64,000 nt of DNA from Edolisoma coerulescens (taxonomy: Eukaryota > Chordata > Aves > Passeriformes > Campephagidae): NCBI GenBank assembly GCA_013397115.1, contig VWZW01004119.1, positions 2,108,342-2,172,341 on the forward strand, written 5' to 3'. The translations under genes were made by a program, and so were the position numbers. Positions within the stretch are counted from its first letter, which is position 1. The number at the start of each line of letters is the position of its first letter. Below are positions 16,790 to 32,000 of this stretch, piece after piece. A model generated the notes under the pieces. That model was not told the DNA's origin and did no database searches. It saw nothing but the letters and a program-made list of their open reading frames with translations.

Positions 16790-16868
16790 CAAAATATATA
16801 TGCTAAAAATATATATATTATAATTTTACTCATTTATATTATATTTTTATTATATATACTAAAATATG
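16790..16868. repeat. AT-rich simple sequence
   Basis: Run of almost only A and T containing short (AT)n, for example 16807-16822. Confidence 0.8.
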
Positions 16869-19800
16869 TTTTTCTGAGCTTCATCAAGAATTGTGCTAAC
16901 TTTGTTCTAAGAATATCCTTGTTTAGTTTTGTGGTGAATATTTAAATTTTTATACTGATTTTTCAAATGAATGATTAGAAACTGGAAGAGAGTAACTAGA
17001 GAAAATATTTACTGTAGGACTTACACATCTGATCAGTCCTAACCTGCAAATTTTGAAGATAAGTGCTAAAATAATCAGATATAATCAAGCAATTTAAAGA
17101 TTTAACTTGACTGACTACTTTGGCCTTAGGAAAAGCAATTCTATTGGAAGTATTGATGGTGAGCAGAGGATTAGATCTGTAACTGGTTTTAAATATGAGT
17201 GGGAATCGATTGTCAGCAATTTGAAAGGACCTTTTGATGTAACAGTAGTGCAGATATTTGGAGGTGTAGGCAGAATTTGAACACGTTGTGCACCATTAAA
17301 GTATAAGATCAAACTTTGTCCCACTGAAATCTGGTGCCATGAAGGGACAAGTTCAATGGGAAGTTAATGCAGGGGACAAGTTGGCCATGGGAAATGCATA
17401 TTGAGAGGTTGTCAGAGTAAGTGTTCATTTGTCAGCTGGTGATGGAATGTCTGAGGGGGCTATTTTTAAGGGTTACTGGTCAAGAAAAATGAGCATTTTG
17501 TTTAAATGAAGTTTTGGAGAGCAGTCAAGAAGTAATGTGATGACAGTGACATGTGTATATCTGTGCACAGCACTGTGAGAGAAATAGATCGGCAAGCAAT
17601 CAGCAGTGGAAATCAATTAAATAATGAAAAAGGCTGTCCAGTTGGAGAAAATGCCAGTTCTGTGGCTTGCTGTGATCAAAAGGAAAACAGATTGGTGGAA
17701 ATGATTAGGAAAGGAATAAAGCAGCACAGGTAGTGAACTGTGATGCTGTATAAATCCATATCACTCCCACATCCTGAATACTGTATACAGATCATATACA
17801 GCACATCAAGAAAGCTTGACAGGCTGATCAAGAGTATGTGAAAGGTTTTGGTCTGGGGACAGGTTGGCTGATGCTGCTGGAAATACCACTTATAGACAGG
17901 CTTCTGTATGGTGGCAGTCTGTGAAATCATGAATGGCATGGAAAAGGTAACAGATGCATATGAGGTTATTCACAATAGAAACAGAAGTGTTAGAATGAGC
18001 ACAAGGAAATAAAAAAAGCCAAATTTTGAGAGTCAGAGCAATAACAACGTGCCTTCAGGAGAATTAGTTTTTATTAGGAAATAAAGAGCAGGCCTAGCTG
18101 TTATTCAGCGAAAGCACTATGAATATGAAAGGAATATATAAATATGTGCTGCTAGAAGTAATGGTTGGATTATAGTGCTTTGCTCCTAGAGTTGTGCACT
18201 CATGTGGAGACAAACACATCTGCTTTATCTCACCTTTTTCCACCAGTTTTGAGCACAATGTGGAAGGAGTTGTGATGTGAACAGTACATGAATTGGAGTG
18301 ACTTCTCTTGGATGCTTGGAGCACTCTTGAACCACAACACTCTCTTTGAAATTATCATTAACCAGCATGCCTTTTATTTTTTTCTTCTATCTGTTCTTCT
18401 GTTGGAATTCCATGCTCAAATAGAAAATTTGGTGGAGAAGAACAGAACGCGCTTCTTGCATAGAAAGACAGGATAAGGATTATTATTCTTAATCCAAAGT
18501 AAATCCTTGCCACAGATGGTTGTATGCATACTGAGAGGCTGAAATTCCACAGAAATTACTGCTTTGTATTGGCAAATAGATGAAAGGAAATGCTACAAAA
18601 GGACGAAATCTTTACAATCTCACAGCGCCTGTGGAAAAAACACCAAAAAATTGCTGGAGGTTGAATCTCTAGCTGGTCTCCTGACATGCCTTACAACAGA
18701 AATGGTCTCCTTCAAAATATTTCTGAAACTCTAAGTTGTGTTTCCTTTCCCATGTATAGTTCATAGGGATAGATGACTTACAATTATTAATGCACTCTTA
18801 GTAAATATCTCGAAAGGTTCCCTGAGCCTTGTGAAATTCAGTGTCTTTTCTTCAACTTCGCTTTTTTTGTCTTCCACGTGAAGCTGTGAACTTATTGCAA
18901 GAGATCACCCCAGATTTTCTCACAGTGTTACTATAGATACAAGAAAAGTGATGTTAAATAAACATTCTTCGATTGTAGTTTCTGGGAAAGGCTGAGTGGC
19001 CTCCAGTGCTGCCAGTGCTTAAAAGGGGCTAAGGGGATGACTTTATAGAAAACAGTAAAAGCCTGTGATTTTATCTGATAGAATGATGGCTACAATTTTA
19101 ATTATCCTGTTCTTCCAAGATTTTGAAAGCTTCATTCTTCCCACAGTACTGGCTAGACACGTAAGTAGTTAAAGGATCCAGGAACTGCTGGAAAAATTTA
19201 AGGAACCATGCGTGCACTGGTGGAAAAAAGAATGGTTCAATGAAGCAAACTTTGATTTTGTCTTCAAATTTTAGTGCTTGAGTTTGAGCTCAATTTCTTT
19301 TGTAAGGAAATTCATACATCAGATTGCTCTGGTTATCTAATAACTCGTACTGCAGCCTAGCACGACGTTAGAGGAATATATTCTACACTAATTGGGTTTG
19401 TTAATTATAAGTTTGTCTTTGAATCAGTCATTCCTACTTCCCTTTTCATCAATGTTAATTTTCAAAGGGTTGTTTTTTTTGTTTTTTTTTTTTTAACAAA
19501 AGGGAGAGTCAATGTTACTTTCTGTTTATGATTGAAATGTCTCTTCAGCAGTGCTCTGGAACTTTGGGGTTTATAACAAGGAATGAAATAAGATAATAAG
19601 AATGCTTTCCAGGTTTTGTAAGACTAAGGGGTCTTTTCTGGTCAGCTTTCTTCCTGCTCTTTAAAGCAATTTTAGCACATCTTAGTGAGCTGTAGGAAGG
19701 TACTTGTGAAAACCTACACTTAAGAGAGGTTTTCTTTGAGGAAAGTAGAAATAGTTTGCTGTGTTGGTTTTATTTTTTTTTCTTTTTTTTCCTTTCCAAA

Positions 19801-20117
19801 TTATCTTTGTGTGTTAGATTTCCAACTAATATTCTAGGAGGGAGATCAAATTAAGAGGAAACATTGAATTTACCATAATTCATCTCATAATCTAAGCTTT
19901 GACTATTGCTTTCACACAATTACATCTGTTTTTCAGCTCCTCATCCTATGGACATTTTTTTAATCCCGTGGGTTTTAATTAGGAGTGTAAAATTCTATAC
20001 ATTTAAATCTTACAAATAGGCTGGAAAATTAATATCTCCCTGGGAAAATTATATCCAGTGGCTTCCTAAAGTTACAATTAATTATAAATTGTGGCTGTAT
20101 TAACAAAACAGAAGTTT

Positions 20118-20137
20118 TATATATATATATATATATT
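20118..20137. repeat. (AT)n microsatellite
   Basis: About nine AT units within intron E6-E7, roughly 175 bp before E7. Confidence 0.9.
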
Positions 20138-20312
20138 TTCTTAGAGTAGAGTTGACTATTATCCTACAAAAAACAATTCGAGCACAAGCTCAGTTAATCA
20201 CTGAGACTGGGTTTGTCTTCAGACAGAATTTTTACCCTCTCACAACTGTTTGACAAACCTTAATTCTAGCAAGTGTTTTTACATTTTGTGGTCTTCAATT
20301 ATCTTGTTTCAG

Positions 20313-20444
20313 CTTCCAACCCGTGTGCTGCTAACGAGGGCAGAGGCCCCTGCTCTCACATGTGTCTGATCAATCACAACAGAAGCGCTGCCTGTGCCTG
20401 TCCACACCTGATGAAACTGTCTTCAGACAAAAAAACATGTTATG
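20313..20444 (+). CDS. LRP1B: LRP1B E7: EGF-like module between propellers 3 and 4
   Basis: 132 nt, 44 codons, phase 1 in and out, so it is a one-exon module. It runs from ASNPC to KKTCY and has six cysteines (NPC, GPC, HMC, AAC, CAC, KTC). NRS in INHNRSAAC is a possible N-glycosylation site. The module is the standard spacer after each propeller in this family. The acceptor is atcttgtttcag|ct and the donor is g|gtaagt, a perfect consensus. Confidence 0.97.
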
Positions 20445-21618
20445 GTAAGTTTTCCTCTCACAGCCTGGCAATTGCATTGATTTTAGAATCAATGGACAAA
20501 TTAATCTCAAAAAAAAAATCAAAAAATCTCTACGGTGCTTTTTAATGGTGTATTGTAAAGAAGCATCTACTTTTCGAGAATCGATGACTTATTCTAATAG
20601 TTGAGGTCTGTGGTACTTTGATATTTGTTGCCACAGCCATTTCTTTATGCTGCTGGTGTGGGTGATGTGTTCATAGAATTTATCTCTGCAAAACAGAAAG
20701 CTTTATACTGAAAGGTGCATCATCCCAACATTCTGAGTCAGGTAAGCTGAATAGCAAAAAGATGCTTAATAGCTTACATCTCTACCTGCTCTAGAGTTGT
20801 CTTAGTTGCATTTTCAAGGATTAAAAAACAAAGAGTAAATATTAGAAGTGCATCCTTGCAGGGGAGTTTTATAAAAAACTGCAATGAGCACTTTTAAGCT
20901 CTAAAAGCCCTTGAAATGTCAAGTAATTGTGTGTATTATCTATAAAACCTTCTATTAAATTACTCTTTTCAATGTTGATAAATAAGAAAATAATATTTTG
21001 TCATGTCAAGGATATTGCAGGGAAAAAAAGTTACTTTTTCCATTCATTTGCAGGCATTTTCTCCAATCATTCAGACTTCTGAGATTAAATAGACTACTCT
21101 GCTTTGCTTTTAATGTATCATCCTTTTTCACTAGTGGAGGTGTGAATTAGAACAACCAATTTACCCTTTCTTTTTCCAGCTGTTTGCCTTTTACTGCTTA
21201 CACAAACATTTGCTGTTGGCAAAACTTCCCTTTTACAGTGAATCTGTTACCCTGAGATACCAAACATTAATATCTGATACGATGTGCAGGTGAAACAGGA
21301 TTTGTTTGAGTGGTAAGGAGGGTAAATTTTTTTAAATAACATTTTGAACATTTTTTTCTTGCACATTCATAGGACCGTAATGATTACTGATGTGGGAACG
21401 ATGTCCAGCATCCAGAATTTTTATATTTTTCCTGGGATTTTTAAGCTCTGCAACATTATTTCTCAGGTTTCACTGGCCTGCAGGTTTTCTGGAGATGTTT
21501 AATCACTCATATAAATGTCATTTACACATTTGTAAAGAGATCTCAAGTGAATGACTTCGATTTCTGTCAGAGATGTTGTGAAGAGGAAGAGGAATGATGT
21601 TTTCCCTTTTTCCAACAG
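20445..21618 (+). other. Intron E7-E8 (1.2 kb)
   Basis: Unique AT-rich sequence. Nothing recognisable beyond the splice sites. Confidence 0.85.
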
Positions 21619-21846
21619 AAAGAAAGAAGTTTCTTCTTTATGCAAGGCGTTCAGAAATAAGAGGGGTGGACATAGAGAACCCATATTTCAACTTCATCAC
21701 GGCCTTCACAGTTCCTGACATTGATGATGTGACAGTCATAGATTTTGATGCCGTTGAGGAACGTTTGTACTGGACTGATGTGAAAACACAGACCATCAAA
21801 CGTGCCTTCATTAATGGGACTGGCTTAGAAACCATTATTTCAAGAG
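21619..21846 (+). CDS. LRP1B: LRP1B E8: start of propeller 4
   Basis: 228 nt, 76 codons, phase 1 in and out. Opens ERKKFLLYARRSEIRGVDIE, the first strand of a new propeller, then VTVIDFDAVEERLYWTDVKT with the first YWTD motif. INGTGLETI contains a possible N-glycosylation site that I recall as shared with LRP1. The acceptor is ttttccaacag|aa and the donor is g|gtaaat. Confidence 0.97.
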
Positions 21847-23179
21847 GTAAATATAGCATTGAAGTAAAAATAATTCATTCTAGGTAAGTGTGTGATATGA
21901 GCATGCTAAAATAGGAGCATGCAAGTTCTTCACATGTGTGCCTCGCCCTGGTATTGGATAATTGATCTAAACAATAAGCAAGCAGAATTTTCTTTAGGAT
22001 TCTGATTCACTTTATTGATTCATAATTCAGTTTTATGTAAACAAATTGGGCTGTAATTTCACATTGATTTTGTACAAGACTGAAATGCATAGTAAAAAAG
22101 GAAAATAATGTCTTCAGGGGAAGGTAGAAAGAATAAAGAAAAAAAGCAGGAGAAGCACAGTGTCCTGACATGGCTTTGCACTGAAGAATTTTCTATGTCC
22201 TTTGGCTACCTATGTTGACCTAGCAATGAAATTGGCTCTGTCAGACTTATTTTTTCTTTCCAGTCCATGTAGATCTTTCAGCTTTGGCACCATTGGTGAA
22301 ACCACAATATGGCAGTTTGGTAATTTTGGTGATTGTAATGTGGTTTGTTTGGTTTTTTTTTTTCCTATGCAGAATAGGTACATAAAGTACAGAAACTTAA
22401 TGAATGTAAAATCTATATCTGATTGCTTCAACCCTATTTCAGTAGCTCTGGTATTGAAGTGAAAACCATTTGTTGTCCTTGGTAACGTTCGTTTCTTGTT
22501 TCCACCCACTGTCAGTTCCTCTCCTGGCAGCACATGTTCTACTTTGTACCTACCTGCTTGAAAATAGTAAAAAAGCTGATTATGTGAAAGAAAATTTTGC
22601 TAACTCTGGTTCCCCAACAGTTAAATGAATGTTTGGTGGGGAAGAAGAGACAAAAATAGCTCAGTTGTGTAAGATCAGACCTTTTCAGATTTGGAGAACA
22701 AATAAACCATATAGTTGATTATCTGGGGACTTTAGAAAATAATTAGTTCAAGCTCTGCCCCTCGTGTCACTTTAGAAGAAATTAGTTCTGTGTTAGCACC
22801 TTTTGAGAAAGGTTTGGACAAATATGGCAATACCCCCATTTGGCTGTGTAGACTGTGAATTCATTTATTTTGTGTGGCTACTTTTTTTGTTTCCCCCCTG
22901 CTATCTCAGAAACAACTTTATTAACAATTAGATATGTTTTTTGGTCCCAATAATGAGAACAAGGCTTCAAATGCCTCCTAGAGATCTTATTATCAGGTAT
23001 TTAAGTGCCCAACAAAGAGACTTGTTTCTTGCTTTTTTTCAAATAGTAGTAGAATAAAAATAGTGTTTGCTATAGAAAAATCGCTGAACTTGTCAAGGAA
23101 CTTAATGAAACCAAAAGAAATATATAATATGTGTGAGTGTTTATCAGCCTTCTTTCATCTTTCCTTTATTATGCTTCTG

Positions 23180-23253
23180 TGGTGGAGTTTTTTGTGTTTG
23201 GTGGTTTTGGTTTTTTGGTGGGTTTTTTGGTTGTTTTGGTTTTTTATTTTTGT
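23180..23253 (+). repeat. G/T-rich low-complexity tract
   Basis: Alternating short G and long T runs, for example ggtggttttggttttttggt. No protein or RNA signal. Confidence 0.8.
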
Positions 23254-23992
23254 TCCAGATGTAATTTATTATTCAAAGGTTTGAGAAAATTACATTGTTT
23301 TGGCACATCAAAACATTGTAAAGACTATTTATTATGTGTAAACTATCTCATTTGCTTACAGTTATATTTTTATACTTCTTATAAGAACATAAGAAGCTTT
23401 GTAAGCACGTGCTGGTGGGATTCTCGTTGGGTGAAGTCTGCCAATGTCACAAAGATGCCAAGTCATACTTTAATCTTTTTAAGAGTATGAAATGCTTATT
23501 TTCTAGTTCCTCCAAACAAAAAAACCCAGAAGGGCAGGGGATCAGTTTAAAATGGGTCAAGGACTATGTATTTGGTGTCCTTTGTTGCATTCTGGCAAAC
23601 TTCCTAATGCCCAATCACTGCTCAACCTTATGGACATGCAAACCAGTCCACAAACACATCCCTGTCAGTTTGTCAAGGACAATAATCCTGCCAGTGGAAA
23701 TTAACATGTTAAATTGACAGAGGATGTGTATAAATGATGAACTATAATAAAATCATTAAATCACCCTTGGCCTGCTTCCTTCTCGACAAAGATGCCAGCC
23801 AATATATGAACCAGCTCTGTCCCAGGGCAGAGGGGCATGTTGGTATCCAGAGATGGAGCAGTGACTTTGCACCCAGTATTGCAGGCAGGTCTTAACACAA
23901 ATTGACATTTCTTTAAATGCCTTGCTAAGGAAGACCATCAAGTTACCAAATCAGTCATATCATGGTCCTGTTTTGCTGCCTCAGGTAATAAT

Positions 23993-24235
23993 GGTGCTGT
24001 AGGTTAACCCTCAGCCTCCCACAGCTGCTCATTCGCTCCCCACAGTGGGATGGGGAAGAGAATCAGAAGGGCAAAAGTGAGAGAAGTAATGGGTTTTGAT
24101 AAAAACAACTTAATAGGAAAAGTAAAAGCTATGTGCACCAGCAATACAGAATAAAGAATTCATTTGGTACTTCCCATTGGCTGACAGGTGTTTTGCCATA
24201 TCCAAGAAGGCAGGGGAGTAACTCAGAGTCTTCAA
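23993..24235 (-). mobile_element. Avian ERV LTR fragment (R/U5 end), minus strand
   Basis: On the plus strand the order is gttaaccctcagcc, cccacagtgggatgggga, gagaatcagaagggcaaaag, aacttaatagg, aattcatttggtacttccca and gacaggtgttttgccatatc. I recognise this order from a very common avian ERV LTR, whose 3' end (R/U5) would lie at the left edge, so the element points to the minus strand. The U3 promoter part is absent, so the copy is truncated at its right edge. No viral coding sequence is attached. Family naming needs a Repbase or Dfam search. Confidence 0.7.
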
Positions 24236-24714
24236 AGCCTTCAAAAATAAAAGCAGTAAACTTCCAGTGACCCAACTACTTATGAGCTACAGAACTGTGC
24301 TATAGACCAGTGGTTTTAATTCAGATCCTCTCTACTGAGCCTTCATGGAGCTGAAGAAGGAGGGAGGCTTTTAAATTTCAGCCTAACATTGTTTTAGAAA
24401 GCCACTATGCAATAAATGCTTTCTGAAGTAGAAAAATACAATACAGAAGTTCGGCATCTCTGATTATTATTTTTGGACAATAGGTTTCATGCTGTGAATA
24501 TTCAGTGTGATTTTCATGTTCTTATTGTAAGTGTATCAGGCCCAGGAAAAAAAAGAAAGATTATTAATTCTTGGCAACTAGTTAATAAATCCATCTGAAT
24601 AGAATATTGCACAGTATTGTTAACAAACTGTAGAATAAAATATTATTCTTTATCCCCTAACAATGACAGTAATCCAGAAAGAAAAATCAAAAGAACTGCT
24701 TTCTGTTTTTGCAG

Positions 24715-24889
24715 ATACTCAGAGTATCAGAGGTCTTGCAGTAGATTGGATATCACGTAATTTATATTGGATTAGCTCAGAATTTGATGAAACACAAATT
24801 AACGTGGCACATTTGGATGGTTCCTTGAAAACCTCAATCATCCATGGAATCGATAAACCCCAATGTCTTGCAGTTCACCCAGTAAAAGG
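24715..24889 (+). CDS. LRP1B: LRP1B E9: propeller 4, second blade region
   Basis: 175 nt, phase 1 in, phase 2 out. Encodes DTQSIRGLAVDWISRNLYWI then FDETQINVAHLDGSLKTSII and ends PQCLAVHPVKG. YWIS stands where YWTD is usual. A cysteine in KPQCLAVHP sits where recalled LRP1 has His (PHGL), an extra cysteine inside the propeller. The acceptor is tctgtttttgcag|at and the donor is gg|gtaagg. Confidence 0.96.
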
Positions 24890-28862
<3,973 letters not shown>

Positions 28863-29012
28863 GTTTATCAATAGATTATGGGGAGAACAAGCTTTACTGG
28901 ATCAGTTCAGGAAATGGAACCATAAATAGGTGCAATTTGGATGGTGGTAATCTTGAAATAATTGAATCAATGAAAGAAGATTTAACAAAAGCCACGGCTT
29001 TAACCATTATGG
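28863..29012 (+). CDS. LRP1B: LRP1B E11: propeller 4, fourth motif
   Basis: 150 nt, 50 codons, phase 1 in and out. Encodes LSIDYGENKLYWISSGNGTI then NRCNLDGGNLEIIESM and KATALTIM. YWIS replaces YWTD, as I recall for LRP1 at the same site. NGT is a possible N-glycosylation site. The Cys in NRCNLDG and the one in E12 (GTC) are both also recalled in LRP1. The acceptor is cattaattacag|gt, with few pyrimidines, and the donor is g|gtaagt. Confidence 0.96.
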
Positions 29013-32000
29013 GTAAGTCCAGTGATAACTTTTTTTTTTTAATTATTCAAAGCTAATAAATAATGAAATAAAAAAGCTTAGGGAAGCTATTTTTGTTTCT
29101 ATGTAAATAATACATACAGTGCACTCACGACTGTGTTGTCTGTGAAAAGTTCTTTATATTTAATTGAACAGTTTGCAATCTCTATTACAAGTGTATTTCT
29201 AAATACAGTTTTGCATATATATATATAGATATATATATGGAATGAAGGTAACAAATTGATGGCTTTTATTTACTATAATCCCATGTAAAGCATATGGGAA
29301 GAAGAAGGAGCTGTGGTATGTTCTTTGTTACTCAGAATTATCCATGACTTGTTTCCTCTGCTCAATTCTTCTTCCTGTTTAGTTCAGAATATTCCTAGTT
29401 TGTTGGATTGGCTGGCATTTTGTGAAGGCTTCTTTGGGTTATGAATTGATGATTGAGGATTTGGATTTCCAGATGTCTGCTCATATTCCATGTATTAAAT
29501 TGGTTGAAAGAAAAATATTCTGTTTGTTATGTTCAAAAATATCAATCAGAAAAATCAAAAAAACAATAGCATAAGGAAAAATTCCTAAAAAAAACCCTAA
29601 TTGCTGATCACTGAATATTACACAAATATTGCTTCAAATTGGCTTATTCTCATATACACCTTCAGCTCTTGGCCCTTGTTGTAGCTGGGACAGAATGTAG
29701 TAAGAAATTCCAGTCTGCCTCACAATTTATGTTTATGCTTCTGCTTTTCTAGAGATGACTTTAGGGCTTTCCATATTTCCTACAAATTGCTGACCTCTAT
29801 TCTGGTTCATTTAAAAATTACTTATATTTATCTTGGATATTCAAAAAAACAAGTTCCGTTGATAAGCAGACTTTTGTTGGGATCGGTGGTTCAGCAGTTG
29901 CCAGTCTTTTTATGAAGTATTTTATTTGATTAATTAAATAATAATTATGTACATATAGATTGTGTGCTAGTGAAAATTAAATAAAATGTAATGATTTTTA
30001 TGCACATGGTGTTAATTATGTCATATTTAAAGTGGTAATTACTAAATTAGATTTATTATACACATATTTGGCCAGTACTGAACTTTTAAAGCTGCCAGTA
30101 TCTGTTGGAGACAGGATGCTTTTATATGTGCATTCATAAACACAAGCAGGTTTGGTGTCAGAAGGAATCATGAATGTTAATTTGGACAAATTGTCTTTCA
30201 TTGACTGGATTGTGACTACAAATAGATTGAATAAATGACCTTTACTCTGGGGAGCTGTTGGAAGTCTTTAACAGGAGGTGTAAAGAGTGTTTGTTCATAC
30301 TGTCACTGAGTTGGTGGTGGTGTCAGGTCTTCATCTGTGATTCACAGAAGCTACAGCAGTGATGATCCCCCTGGGATAGGGAATAAAGAGTTTATAGGTA
30401 CTGTGTAAAGAAGAGTGCATGAAAGTAGTTGAATATTTGCACGTTTGGAGATGGAAGAATATCTGCTGTATGGGTTTTAAACACTTGTACCTCTAATATT
30501 CATTGTTTGGGATGCTTTGTTTTCATGGGTGATGACAATTCTTCCTACTCAAAAATGGTGAACAAAACTTACAGAGTTTGGGGGTTTGTTTGTATTCCTT
30601 TTGGGTTTTGCAGTCATAGTTGTGCTAAACTGTGGCTTGATATTGCAGTGAGATTCCGTATATAAATCTGCTGGAGAAAAGTACAAGCACATCAGTTTTA
30701 TCCGCAGTATTGTATGTGCTGGTTGAAAAACATGAGAAGTTTCTGCCTTCATTTCTCATTTCATAAGTTTCCATATCGTGGAACATACTGTGGTAACATA
30801 AATGCCATTTATTTTCTTTAAGAGAGAGTGGCTGTACATCAGCTTCTTATAAGCAGGCTTTTGTGCATGTAAAGTGGGTCAGAACAGAAAATCTGATGCC
30901 ATATGAAGCAAGATAAGAGATCTCTAATTGATAAATGGCCATAGCTAATAATATATAAAGAAGAATGACTAATTTGTTCTAGTGTAAGATTTAGCATGAT
31001 AGTGTGTGAAAATTTACTACCCCTGCTGATCTGTTTGCCTGCAAGTTTAATAGGAGGTTTTAGCAGGTGAATCACAGTAATTGCAATGTTTATTGTATCA
31101 TTTTTGCTCCTATTCCTAAATTTTCTTGATTGCTTTTATCTAAAAACACAGTAAACACAATAAAGCAACGTGAATAGAATGTTTCTCCTCTGTGAATATA
31201 CTGAGCTATGGTTTTTGGTTTGGTTTTTTTTTTTTACCATTTGAATTCATCAGTGACTGAAAAGAAGAGAGAGGTAATACCTGTGCCCAAACCATTAACT
31301 GTTTTGTAGGATTTAAGTTCTGCTCAGTGCTAGAGAGTCTTGTAATCTTCAGCTTCTTTTGTATTATTCTGTCTTTTGTATTTAGTGTCTTCCCAGCTAA
31401 AAGCAGTATTTTGGACAGGTTACTTTTTTTTATTTGTATATTTTACTACATGGTCTTGTCATATTGTTGGGTTATGTTTCCACTGAGGCAGAAAGAGGAG
31501 ATAGAGTTTGGTATTTTGGGACTCCCTCTGTACAGTTGTGTCACCAGGTCATAGAGTTGGTCACTTGTTGATCACCAGAACCTTTATTGGACTGAGGAGG
31601 TGAAACAAGGAAACAGTGGAGGGCACTTCAGTGGATTGATGGGAGGCGTAATGTGATCCGAGATAGCCCTGGCTGCCATGCACCCGTTCCCTGCCAAGGC
31701 CAGGTGCACTGAAAGAGAGAATTTTCAGAAAAATTGCTGAATTTCCAATTCATTTGCTATACCAGTGATCTGAGCACCTTGGTTGTTGCTTCTGAAAGTT
31801 TCTTTAGCTGTTTGCGAAGCTGCTTCCCCAGGCATCAGTCTCCTTGTGAGAAAGCATGAGCTCAGAGACTCCCAAGGAGAACTCCACAGCCTGTGTCAAG
31901 AGCTAATGTCTTCCATCCCTTGTCTGGACAGCTTCTTGCACAGAAAACTCACAGAGCTGACAGTTTCCAGTGGCTTTTGCTGTATCTTACACTTCCACAA

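Larger units (their letters stand above)
14003..20312 (+). other. Intron E6-E7 (6.3 kb)
   Basis: Contains a diverged local duplication at 14029-14147, a poly-A run at about 14922-14938, a G/T-rich tract at 15163-15240, an AT-rich stretch at about 16790-16868 and (AT)n at 20118-20137. The rest is AT-rich sequence with no recognised element or exon. Confidence 0.8.
21847..24714 (+). other. Intron E8-E9 (2.9 kb)
   Basis: Contains a G/T-rich tract at 23180-23253 and an ERV LTR fragment at 23993-24235. The remaining sequence, including a slightly G+C-richer block at 23500-23980, matched nothing recognised. Confidence 0.8.

Noticed and set aside
22210..22533. 107-codon minus-strand frame in intron E8-E9
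   Set aside because: No start context, domain or splice structure. Composition is ordinary intron.
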